This document shows, one piece after another, positions 51,464 through 64,000 of a stretch of 64,000 nt of DNA. The DNA is from Blastocystis sp. Blastoise (lineage: Eukaryota; Sar; Bigyra; Opalinata; Blastocystidae): contig JBBPEB010000030.1 in the NCBI GenBank assembly GCA_039096225.1, positions 496,001-560,000 of the forward strand, in the 5' to 3' direction. Position 1 is the first letter of the stretch; each line of letters starts with the position of its first letter. A model generated the notes under the pieces. That model ran no database searches. It worked only from the letters and a program-made list of their open reading frames with translations, and was not told where the DNA came from. The position numbers and the translations under genes are program-made.

Positions 51464-52775
51464 TATCTGATAATAATAATATATCTGATAATAATAATAA
51501 TATATATATATCTACCATATTACCACCAAAGGCAACAGTACTGACTAAAGTATGTAATAATTCATGAAGTGAATAATAACCATTATTCAAATAATCTTCA
51601 TTTCTAGCATATCCCCAACTATCCTTTTGAATAGTCATCGCGTCTTCCCATTTATGAGGTAATAAATGACCCGGTTCATAACGATCCGGACCACTATAGA
51701 AATCCCCGTGGGTCTGAGCAGTTCCTACACCCCAACGATCATTAGTAACAATAGTATCTTTTACAGGAGATTCATTATATCTATATATATATATATATAT
51801 ATATATAGTATAATTATTCATATAAAAAAAGTATAAAATTGAATATTATTTATATATAGAATCTAATATAAAATATAATATAAAATAAAAAAGAAACAAA
51901 ATAAATATATATAACTAGATTGATTTATCTATATATACAACCAAGCTAAGAATTGTTCTGCTTGCCAATAAGTACAATTCGTTTCCCAATCACCATCAAC
52001 CCATATTACTTCAGGTTTATAAGTATTTATAAGTTCTTTCATTTGAGGCATTAAATGTGTTTCAATAAATGTATTTGTAGTAAAATTATTAGCTCTATCC
52101 TCCATATATAAAGGATTATACCATTCAAATAAACTATAATAAGTACCAAAAGTCATATTATATTTACGAACAGCATTAGCTAATTCACCTACTAAATCTC
52201 TATGAGGACCAACATCTTTAGCATTCCAATTCCATGAATATTTACTTGGCCACATAGTAAAACCTTCATGATGTTTTGTAGTTAATACTACATATTGGGC
52301 ACCTATATAAATATTTAAATAGAAATAAATACGAATAGAATAATATATAATCATTATATTAATACAAGAAATATGGAATAACAAACTTACCAGATTTCTG
52401 AAAAACTTCAGCCCAACGCTCAGGTTCATACATTTCAGCTTTAAACATATTAGCAAAATCTTGATATTTAAAATTCTTTCCATAAACACGTTCATGAAAT
52501 TCGACATATTTCTCTTGATGTAAAGAATCAAGATGCTCCCTAAATGATATTATATATATTTAATGAAATGCTGTGTGAAAAAGATAAATGAATATCAAAA
52601 TTACGTACCAGTACCATTCACTCAAATAGGAAGGAACAGAGAAAACACCCCAATGTACAAAAATACCTAACTTGGCATCATCATACCACTGAGGTAAAGG
52701 TCTCTTATCTAATGATTCCCAATTAGGCTCATAGGCAACTGCTAAAGCTATTAAAAAGAATAACAAAAATTTCAT
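50835..52775 (-). CDS. Alpha-L-fucosidase (GH29), copy B
   Basis: Tandem paralogue of copy A with the same predicted reaction. Six exons: 52775-52609, 52539-52391, 52302-51939, 51780-51516, 51337-51040, 50929-50835; 445 residues. Signal peptide [14 protein letters not shown], then [35 protein letters not shown], the nucleophile segment [14 protein letters not shown] and [12 protein letters not shown]. Catalytic residues appear intact. It differs from copy A mainly just after the first intron ([14 protein letters not shown] against [13 protein letters not shown]). It has one additional phase-1 intron (52303-52390) inside the segment ending KSG before AQYVVLT, where copy A is continuous. That intron uses a GTAAGT donor, unlike the GTATAT of its neighbours. 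Confidence 0.95.
51379..51463. repeat. (AAT)n microsatellite in fucosidase B intron
   Basis: About 28 AAT units in the intron between exons 4 and 5 of fucosidase copy B; the equivalent intron of copy A holds a different AT-rich repeat. Confidence 0.9.
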
Positions 52776-53044
52776 ATCTACAACTATAGTTAAGAATAAA
52801 GAAAATATTCTTAAAAAGATGTAATGGTGAAACGAGTTGTTATAAAGTAATCAATTATGTTTCTGTGTTTATTCATGGGAAAATGAATTTCTTAAAAATA
52901 TTATTTAACGATACTTTGTGTTATAAGAAATGCATTACAGCATATTAATGGACATATCAGAATGTCCAGAATAGACCTTGTAGATACCAGAAACTATGAA
53001 CTTAGAATATTTAATCATAACACTATGGACATTTTTTCAGGTTT
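52776..53044. other. Upstream region of fucosidase copy B
   Basis: About 270 bases upstream of the fucosidase B start codon, with no repeat or open frame recognised. Confidence 0.35.
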
Positions 53045-53260
53045 CTGTCAAAAGGTCCAACGACTTTTTTGTTTTGGTTTCCCCAGTGGTGAGCAGTGAA
53101 AATTTTTAAATATGTAGCTGACAAAAGGTTATTTGATTTTTCTGTTTGGTTTCCCCAGTGGTGGAGCAGTGAAAAAATTTTAAAGGGTAGCTGACAAAAG
53201 GTCCAACGACTTTTTTGCTTTGGTTTCCCCAGTGGTGAGCAGTGAAATTTTTTGTCAGAG
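53045..53260. repeat. GC-richer tandem repeat, three copies of about 73 bp
   Basis: Three copies of a unit built from GCTGACAAAAGGTCCAACGA, a T run, GGTTTCCCCAGTGG, then GAGCAGTGAAA and an A/T run. The GGTTTCCCC core starts at 53076, 53148 and 53222, giving periods of 72 and 74. Copy 2 replaces the TCCAACGAC part with TATTTGAT and has one extra G in GTGGAGCAG. The cores are clearly less AT-rich than all surrounding non-coding DNA. No function can be assigned. Confidence 0.85.
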
Positions 53261-53549
53261 TTTCAGTGATTTTATAAAATCGAAAAGCAGTGCAAAAGTA
53301 TGACGCACCTTAAAACAATAATTGGCGAATAAAAATGGTTTTAAATATTCTCTATTTTTTCATTTATTGGCTTTTTTTATTCTTTTTGTGGTGTAATAAT
53401 AAACGATATAACAAAACAAACAAATTAAATATTATCAAATAATCATAAAAACAAATAATAGAAAACAATAATAATAAATATATAAAAAAAAGATAATAAA
53501 ACATATAATAAATAATATAATAAAATATATATAATATTTAATTTATAAT

Positions 53550-54260
53550 ATTTCAACCAGGACAGTTTCAGTCTTTAATTTGCATTTAAGCCTAACCAAC
53601 CTATATAAAGAGATGATATTAGTTAAGTATTACTAATAATAATATATATATAACATTTTAAAATAATAATAAAATAAAAAATATATACCTTTTCTAATCA
53701 TTACAAGACAGGCAAGGAATCAAAGACAAAGAACCATCCTATAAAAGATATATGATAAATAGTATAATGAATAAAACAATATAATTAAATATATATATAT
53801 ACTTTTTATAAACCATTCTCCAATTGGCCAACAACGACAGCAACAGAACTTATGGAAACCTATATAAAGATAGAGTGAGTTGTAGAATATAATAATATAT
53901 GATATAATAAAATAATATAGAATAATAAAATATAAATATATACATTACTCCTATATAAATATAAAGTGGGGTTAGTTATATAATATGTAATAGATAATAT
54001 AGATATATATGTACCTTTTATTCATGTTGATTCCCTTCATTCTAGACCCAAGCAGCATAACTATAAAAATAATTAGAAAAAGAAATATATATATATATAC
54101 CTATAAGAGAACCATAACCACACACAAGAAGGAGCAGAACACTTAAGGAGACCAGGAATAGCCACAGCAAGAAGCAGAGACAGCTACTATAGAAAATGAA
54201 TGAATAGAGTAGAAAAAAATAAAATATAAAGAAACAGCAAACACCTACCATCATAATAGT
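53550..54260 (-). ncRNA. Putative multi-exon spliced transcript without clear coding capacity
   Basis: On the minus strand at least six segments are each bounded by this genome's splice signals (…ATAG before, GTATAT or similar after): exon 1 ending 54249, 54186-54101, 54060-54015, 53950-53944, 53859-53803, 53738-53689, and a last one starting at 53600. Introns are 50 to 85 bases. Chaining them gives no long frame: each frame meets a stop within one or two exons. The best path is a peptide of about 30 codons starting in exon 3. The 53944-53950 piece would be a 7-base micro-exon. The locus may be a spliced non-coding RNA, an untranslated region or a decayed gene. Confidence 0.45.
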
Positions 54261-56096
54261 ATCATATGATATGAAATAAAGTAATAATTTAATAATACAT
54301 CATTATAATGATATAAGATATAATAAAATAAATATGTGATAAGTCATGTAGGATTTTGTTTTGTTATAAAAGGGTGTAATAGGAATTTAGAAGATATAGC
54401 TGAAATAATGAAAATAAACATGAATAATCTCATATCTACTAAATATAGAGAATCTTCATCATAAATAAAATGAATGGTTAAGAATAAAAGAGAAAGAGAA
54501 ATTTTATTTCTATGAGGAAAATGGATATTGTTATTGTTATTTTCAATTTATCCTAATTATTATTAATACTATAAAAAATGTTTTATTTTAAAGAATTATA
54601 TATTTATTTATCATTATAATGTTTTATAATTAGTTTAGACGACAGAAGAGTCATTTTTATAGTTAATTATCAAAATTATTCTTAGTATCACTTTGTAAGT
54701 ATAACTTATTTTTTAAATAAACCTAGGCTATAATACAGACTTATAGAGAAGACCCTGAGACTTCTAATCCCAAAACAAAAGTGATTCATATAATTCAGAA
54801 TGATTGTCTGAATCTTCATTTAGAGTATTAATTTGAGTCACATACTTTCAATAAAATGATTAAATAAAGAGAAAGATGATAAAAAAGGTCTAGAGTCAAA
54901 ATTGTTATGAAATATCAACTTTTTAATCTATTTGTGTAGATTTTCAATTATTTTAATATCATAATATGACTGAAAAGAAACAAAAAACATTTTAAAGTCA
55001 ATTAAGTCAACAATTGTAATCAAGTAAAAGTCTTTTAAAACCTCTTCATAAACTCAAAACGTATAGAGTGAGTGTTTTCCAGTTAAAATAATGTTTATTG
55101 TTACAATAATATCAAAAACAAATCAAATTATTATTTTATAATTACTCAAGAACAACTTTTTCTATCAACTAAGGACTCATAGCTATCAAATATGCATATG
55201 AATAAGCAAAAATAATATTTTGTATATTTTTAATTGAAAAGTCAGAATCGTGTTGATAGTTTACTATAAAACAAATGCAAAAATCACTTTTTTATCAAAA
55301 AAATGTTTAATCTCATTAATCGTTATATTCATGATTTATTCATTGTCTACTTACCGTGTTTAATCATCTTCAGTGATTTTTAGTGAAACTAAAATTATTT
55401 CAAATATATATTTTATTTTCAATAATAACAGAAACGTCTCATATTGCATATTTAGTGTCTAAATGAAGTTTAAACATGACAGTGATATCAATTAATCAAA
55501 AATTATAAAATATAAAGAATCTCCATTTTTATGACTTGTCTTAAATCATGTTAAGAGTAAATGAATGAATAGTTTCATTAGTCATCTGTATGATTTTAGT
55601 ATTATTTTCAAAATATTTTGTTTTTTAACAAGAATAAATTCTTAATTTATTGTTTATCAAGTCAAAAATGTATTTAAATGATTTTTTTCTACTGTACAAG
55701 GATACACTGATCATATGAAAAAAAAATTGCACAGAATCTTTTGATAATCTATTTTTGAAAAATGAGAATTATTTTTTGGAACTAAACTAATATTTTACGT
55801 ATAAACATTATAAAATCTCCTGAACAATCTTTTGAGAAGATTCTGTGTTCGACAATACACTTAATTAAGTAATTGATAATTGTTGGAATATTTTTGTATT
55901 GAATAAACTGTTTTGAATGTTTCTATGAATCATCTATATACAACTAATACATTTAATGATTAAATAAATACACATATAAAGAAAAAAATAGTAATTAACA
56001 TAATTGATCTTCACCTCTCTGAATATATATTTTTTGAAAATCTTATACAATATGAATATTAAAACCTATATATACATAAAATAGTTATATAAACGA
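54261..56096. other. Gene-poor region
   Basis: About 1.8 kb of mixed AT-rich sequence with stop codons in all frames, no long simple repeats and no splice-signal clusters that I can chain. I see nothing to annotate. Confidence 0.4.
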
Positions 56097-56164
56097 CCTT
56101 AAGACAGGAATTGAACCTGTTTTCAATCATAAATTGATTGAAACTTACCAATTTAAGCTTAAGG
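56097..56164 (-). tRNA. tRNA or tRNA-like gene, anticodon unclear
   Basis: Read on the minus strand, 68 bases fold as a cloverleaf. The acceptor stem is a perfect 7 bp (CCTTAAG with CTTAAGG). The T arm is ACAGG/CCTGT around TTCAATT, giving a B box GGTTCAATTCC that fits the Pol III consensus. The D region TTAAATTGGTAAG resembles an A box. The central hairpin pairs TTTCAATCA with TGATTGAAA. With a 5-bp stem its 7-base loop is AATTTAT, which would place TTT (Lys) in the anticodon but lacks the usual T at position 33. The short length and abutting stems suggest a divergent, organelle-derived or decayed tRNA. Confidence 0.6.
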
Positions 56165-56199
56165 ATAATATAGAGGAAAAGTAATATAAAGGGATATAT

Positions 56200-60232
<4,033 letters not shown>

Positions 60233-60240
<8 letters not shown>

Positions 60241-60241
60241 A

Positions 60242-60272
<31 letters not shown>

Positions 60273-60762
60273 ACATACCTAATAGAAAAAAATGAATTTG
60301 GTGATGTTGAGTCATAGGGAAAGATAACCAACAGAAACAGTAGAAAACAACCTAAATAAATAAATAATAATAAATAAAAATATAAAAATAATGAAAATAA
60401 ATAATAAAATGAATTAGAATTCTAATTCAAGAAAAAAAAAAGAAAGTTAATAATAGATAGAATGAATATACGATAAGTATTTTATCATATAATATTACAG
60501 CAATATAAAAAATAAAAAGATAAGAGATAATTATAAAAATAAATAAATACATATATACTTTGAAAACAGTTTGACATCATAGACGTTGTTGACATGGACT
60601 GAAGAGGACTCTTATAACCACGGACGAGCAGGAACCTATACATGCTAGAGAATGGGAGAATGTTAATATGGGTAAAGAATAAAAAATAGCAATATACATA
60701 CAAGGGAACAGTCTGAAGTTAAAATGAGCTTCTATTTTTAAAAATAAAGGCAAATAAAAATA
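60233..60762 (-). other. Putative spliced locus, coding status unclear
   Basis: Minus-strand segments bounded by splice signals: one ending at 60702, 60635-60559, 60351-60279, and a possible exon starting at 60233 that enters the pyrimidine-rich strand of the satellite. Joined from 60635 the frame stays open (FLLVRGYKSPLQSMST, then [15 protein letters not shown]), but no upstream ATG is visible and the downstream part is repeat-derived. It could be a small membrane protein, a 5' untranslated region or a non-coding RNA. Confidence 0.3.
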
Positions 60763-60799
60763 GAATAAAAATAAAAAAAATATGTAACAAATGAAATAT

Positions 60800-61840
60800 T
60801 TTCTAAGTCAATAGGCTCAATAGCGTATGGGTGTCTTCAGGTCTTAAAAGAAAAATCATTTTTGCGGGAATATCAAGAAATTCAAAAAAGTATATTTTCC
60901 CTCCTTTTTTCGCTGTCACTTTTTTTTAATATTTTTGACTTTATAGTATTAAAATCGATTCTTACAGGCATGTATAGACACTTTATACCACTTTTGAAAC
61001 TAAAAATCAAATATTCAAAAATGAGTGAAAATCACAACAAGCAAGAAAAACAATTTTGTAAGCTGAGTATGTTGTGTATAAGTATGTCTAACAACAGAGA
61101 TGATAAAAACGCACAACTCCTCTTGGTTTAGGACATAATTATGAATTCTCTTAAAAAAGCTATTTTAAACCTTAAAACGATACCCTGAACTATAAATCAA
61201 GTCCTGAATGATATTCTAAAGTCATATTTTTAAAAACAGGTTTATTGACGATAATCAATAAACAAAAACAAGAGCTTCTGTTTTACTTTTCTTTTTTGAA
61301 TTTTTAATTGTTTTGACTTTCTAGGGTAGTTGGCTAAAAGAATGCTGTCGTCTTTAGGCTAAAAAATTATGAATAAAAAAGTCAAGTCATTTTATTGTTT
61401 TTTCCTTGGGAAATCAAAAAGAAGAAATTTTTAGGTGTGTGTTGATTTAGGCTGTATAATGGTTTATATTGTAAAAGGACTTGACGAGAATGATTGAAAT
61501 GATAATATATCACTCAGAGAATACACAAATTTTAAAAACTTCTCACTCATGTAATCCATTCCTGAATTATAGACTTCAGAGAAAAAATTAAAGTCTTTTT
61601 GGTTTTAAACAGTCATTTTAAATCATAAAACACTGTAAAATAGTCAATATTTAGAATGTCTATGATTATATAAATAAACAATATATTTTGTAGAGTTATT
61701 TTTAAGTTTTTCTCGTCAAAAAGAGAGAAACTTGACAAGTTGGCGGACACTCTTTTCTCGAGTTTAGGCCAACGTATTTTTGATTAAAAAATCCCAGTCA
61801 TTTTGTTGTTTCTCTTACGGGAAATAGGGTCAAAAAAACA
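60800..61840. repeat. Three diverged copies of a ~95-bp element
   Basis: Near 60808-60885, 61326-61425 and 61738-61836 the same order of short matches recurs: GGCT or GGC, then GTCTT or TTT-AGGC/T, an A-rich spacer, GTCATTTT or TCATTTTT, a T-rich spacer, and a GGGAAAT-type end. Copies 2 and 3 agree best (AGTTGGC..., TTTAGGC, AGTCATTTT-TTGTTT, GGGAAAT). Open frames here are short, and one of 89 codons at 60862-61131 has no resemblance to known proteins. Confidence 0.5.
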
Positions 61841-62096
61841 CAAAATGTCCATAGTGTAACTCCGAAGGTGATTAGTAAACTTCTAATTAGTCTCTATTTA
61901 TACAGAGCATACACTTTATCTCGTCTTAGTAATATTTTTTTATTGTTTAAGGAGATTGTTTTAATTACAAATTGTTAAAATATCACTGTATTAATAAAAT
62001 ACAATAATAAATAGAATTATAGAGTTAAGTAAAGTATTCCTAAAACATAATTAAAAAGAAAATGAAAAATTATTAAAATAAAAAAAAAAAATAGAT
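61841..62096. other. Region downstream of the helicase gene
   Basis: About 250 AT-rich bases after the helicase stop codon, presumably its 3' untranslated region and flanking DNA. Nothing else seen. Confidence 0.35.
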
Positions 62097-64000
62097 TTAT
62101 TTTTTGTTTTTCTTGATAGGTTTTAAGGGTATTTTCTTTGGACGTGAGTTATAGTTATTATTATCGGAAGGAAAAGATCGTTTTATAGTAGGTTTAGGTT
62201 TAATTGTTTCTTGTTGTTTGTCTGAAATAGGCATAGAATGAATATCATTTGAATGATCTGTTTCTTCTTTTTCTTCATTTTCATCTTCTTTCATAGCCTA
62301 TATTTTGAAATAAAATTAATATATAATTAAATTAATATATAATAAAATTAATAAATAATAAAATTAATATATAATAAAATAAATATATAATAATAATACC
62401 ATTTTATTTTCTTCCCATGATTGGAATTCTCTTAGAATTCGTTGTTCTTCTGCTACTTGATGTAGAATGGGTGGAATCTTTTGATCTGATAGTGAATAAG
62501 AATGATTGAATAAAAAGAATAATAAATAAAAAGAATAATGAATAAAAAGAATAATAAATAAAAAGAATAATAAATAAAAAGAATAATAAATAAAAAGAAT
62601 AATAAATAAAAATAAATAAATCTATATATATATACTAGATGCTTTGAGTAATAATTCAAGGTCAGGAACGAGAGCAAAGAATCGACCTGTGAGAAAGGAT
62701 CGACTATATCCCACAATACCTTTTCGACCTGTACGACCTATACGATGAACATAGGTTCCTAGATTACTAGGGAAGTCATAGTTAAGAACATAATTTAAGT
62801 TTGGGATATCCATTCCTCTTCCTAAGACATCCGTAGTAACAAGAATCTGAATAGCACCAGAACGAAACTTTTGAAGAAGGATTGTACGAATTTCTTGAGA
62901 AAGTTGACCATGTAGAATAGCGACATTTAAGGGCTTAGGAGGACGTTTGGATTCTGTAGTATTTTGTTCTTTATGTTTTAAATATGGATTTCCTTCATCC
63001 CATTTATCATGAATAAATTGATAGACTTCTCTTGCATTACGAATTGTATTTACAAATATACATATTAAAGATCTCTGACGTTTTCCATTCTTCTTATCTT
63101 CTTCTAATACATACTATAGAAGAAGAAGAAGAATATATTTATATAATATATAATATATAAATAAAATAAATAAAATAATAATAAATAAAATAATAAATAA
63201 AATAAAATAATAAATAAAACAAACTCGAATGAAATCCATAAGTTTTCGTTGTTTCTTGTGTTCAGCACAAATATGTACGTCTTGAATAATATTATTACAA
63301 ATAGAGATCTCTGTATTTCTTGAAGAGAGAAGAGAAGGAGGAGAAATAGATATAAGAATAGGACTCTTTGAAGTCATCCAACGACTAGTCAACTCTTTTA
63401 TCTATATATATATATAATAATTATTATTATCATTATATATATACATTCTCTTGATAAGTAGCACTAAATAATAAACATTGAATATCTATAGAAAGAAAGA
63501 AATAATTATCAATATAAAATACTATATATATATACTCTTCTTCTTCTTCTCCTCTTCTGTATCTATTGGATATAAATATGTATATATCGTTTGTAATTGA
63601 TCTTTAAAACCCATATCCAGCATTTTATCTGCTTCATCAAATATTATTGTATGAATAGAATCACAATTCACTTTCTTATTCTCCAATAAATCAACTAATC
63701 TTCCTGGAGTAGCTATTAATATATTACATTTCGATTCTAATAATGATTTTAATTGATTATCCTTTCCTACACCTCCTGTAACTAAACTCGAATTAATATT
63801 AAATATCTTTTGAATCTTCAAACATAAATTATATATCTATATATTTAATAATAATAAATAAATAAAACATATAAATAACTATATAATAAATAAATAAAAC
63901 ATATAAATAACTATATAATAAATAAATAAAACATATAAATAACTATATAATAAATAAATAAAACATATATTTATAAAATACTTGTTGAGCTAATTCTCTT
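62097..64000 (-). CDS. DEAD-box ATP-dependent RNA helicase, 3' part
   Basis: The 5' end lies beyond the window. Visible exons: 64000-63982, 63836-63536, 63485-63445, 63401-63225, 63113-62636, 62485-62400, 62297-62097, all joined in frame. Motifs in order: RELAQQ (Ia), ATPGRLVDLLE (Ib), IIFDEADKMLDMGF with the DEAD box (II), LLFSATYQEN (III), ICIFVNTIRNA (IV), LVTTDVLGRGMDIP (V) and YVHRIGRTGRKG (VI). Motif I (Walker A) and the Q motif are outside. The C-terminal tail is charged and Lys-rich (RPKKIPLKPIKKNKK), often seen in nucleolar ribosome-assembly helicases, but I cannot assign a specific orthologue. The protein unwinds or remodels RNA using ATP. Confidence 0.93.
63837..63981. repeat. 33-bp tandem repeat in helicase intron
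   Basis: About four copies of a unit of roughly 33 bases (AATAAATAAAACATATAAATA core followed by ACTATATA) fill the intron between the first two visible helicase exons. Confidence 0.8.

Noticed and set aside
60862-61131. 89-codon frame with an ATG
   Set aside because: It overlaps a diverged repeat copy and lacks recognisable domains, so I do not call it a gene.

Overview
The window is nuclear DNA from a eukaryote that I cannot place further. It is extremely AT-rich. Almost every gene is broken into many small exons by short introns of the form GTATAT...ATATAG, often little more than TA, ATT or minisatellite repeats. Several proteins carry long Asn, Asp/Glu or Ser runs, a style like that of dictyostelid amoebae, but intron density here is far higher and at least one intron looks U12-type (AT-AC). 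I rebuilt the gene models by hand from splice signals, reading-frame continuity and family motifs. All exon ends are predictions.

Layout. 1-890 (-): 5' part of a secreted protein. 1746-4805 (+): class I histone deacetylase, 13 exons. 5811-12889 (+): 1793-residue Asn/Ser-rich protein with two C-terminal membrane segments. 13838-20454 (+): secreted beta-galactosidase-like (GH35) protein that lacks the ENEY glutamates and is fused to a ~1000-residue acidic/Asn tail. 21039-21512 (-) and 21725-22453 (+): a divergent pair, a DUF1764 protein and a mitochondrial CGFS glutaredoxin. 22938-24948 (-): unknown two-pass membrane protein. 25448-27888 (-): endo-alpha-1,2-mannosidase (GH99). 28389-29995 (+): tetraspanin-like protein with the U12-type intron. 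30751-33413 (+): long-chain acyl-CoA synthetase. 33843-42916 (-): REV3, catalytic subunit of DNA polymerase zeta, in about 35 exons. 43534-45477 (-): intronless NhaC-type antiporter. 46789-48101 (+): ELO fatty-acid elongase. 48401-50277 and 50835-52775 (-): tandem alpha-L-fucosidases (GH29). From about 52.8 to 62 kb the DNA is gene-poor: a GC-richer tandem repeat, two apparently spliced loci without convincing coding capacity, a tRNA-like gene, and about 4 kb of nearly C-free A/G-rich satellite. 62097-64000 (-): 3' part of a DEAD-box RNA helicase.

Themes. Four genes concern glycan cleavage in the secretory or lysosomal route (GH35-like, GH99, two GH29). Two concern fatty-acid activation and elongation. 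The others serve chromatin, lesion bypass, iron-sulfur handling and RNA metabolism. Gene order shows no operons, only divergent, convergent and tandem neighbours separated by 0.2 to 1.3 kb.
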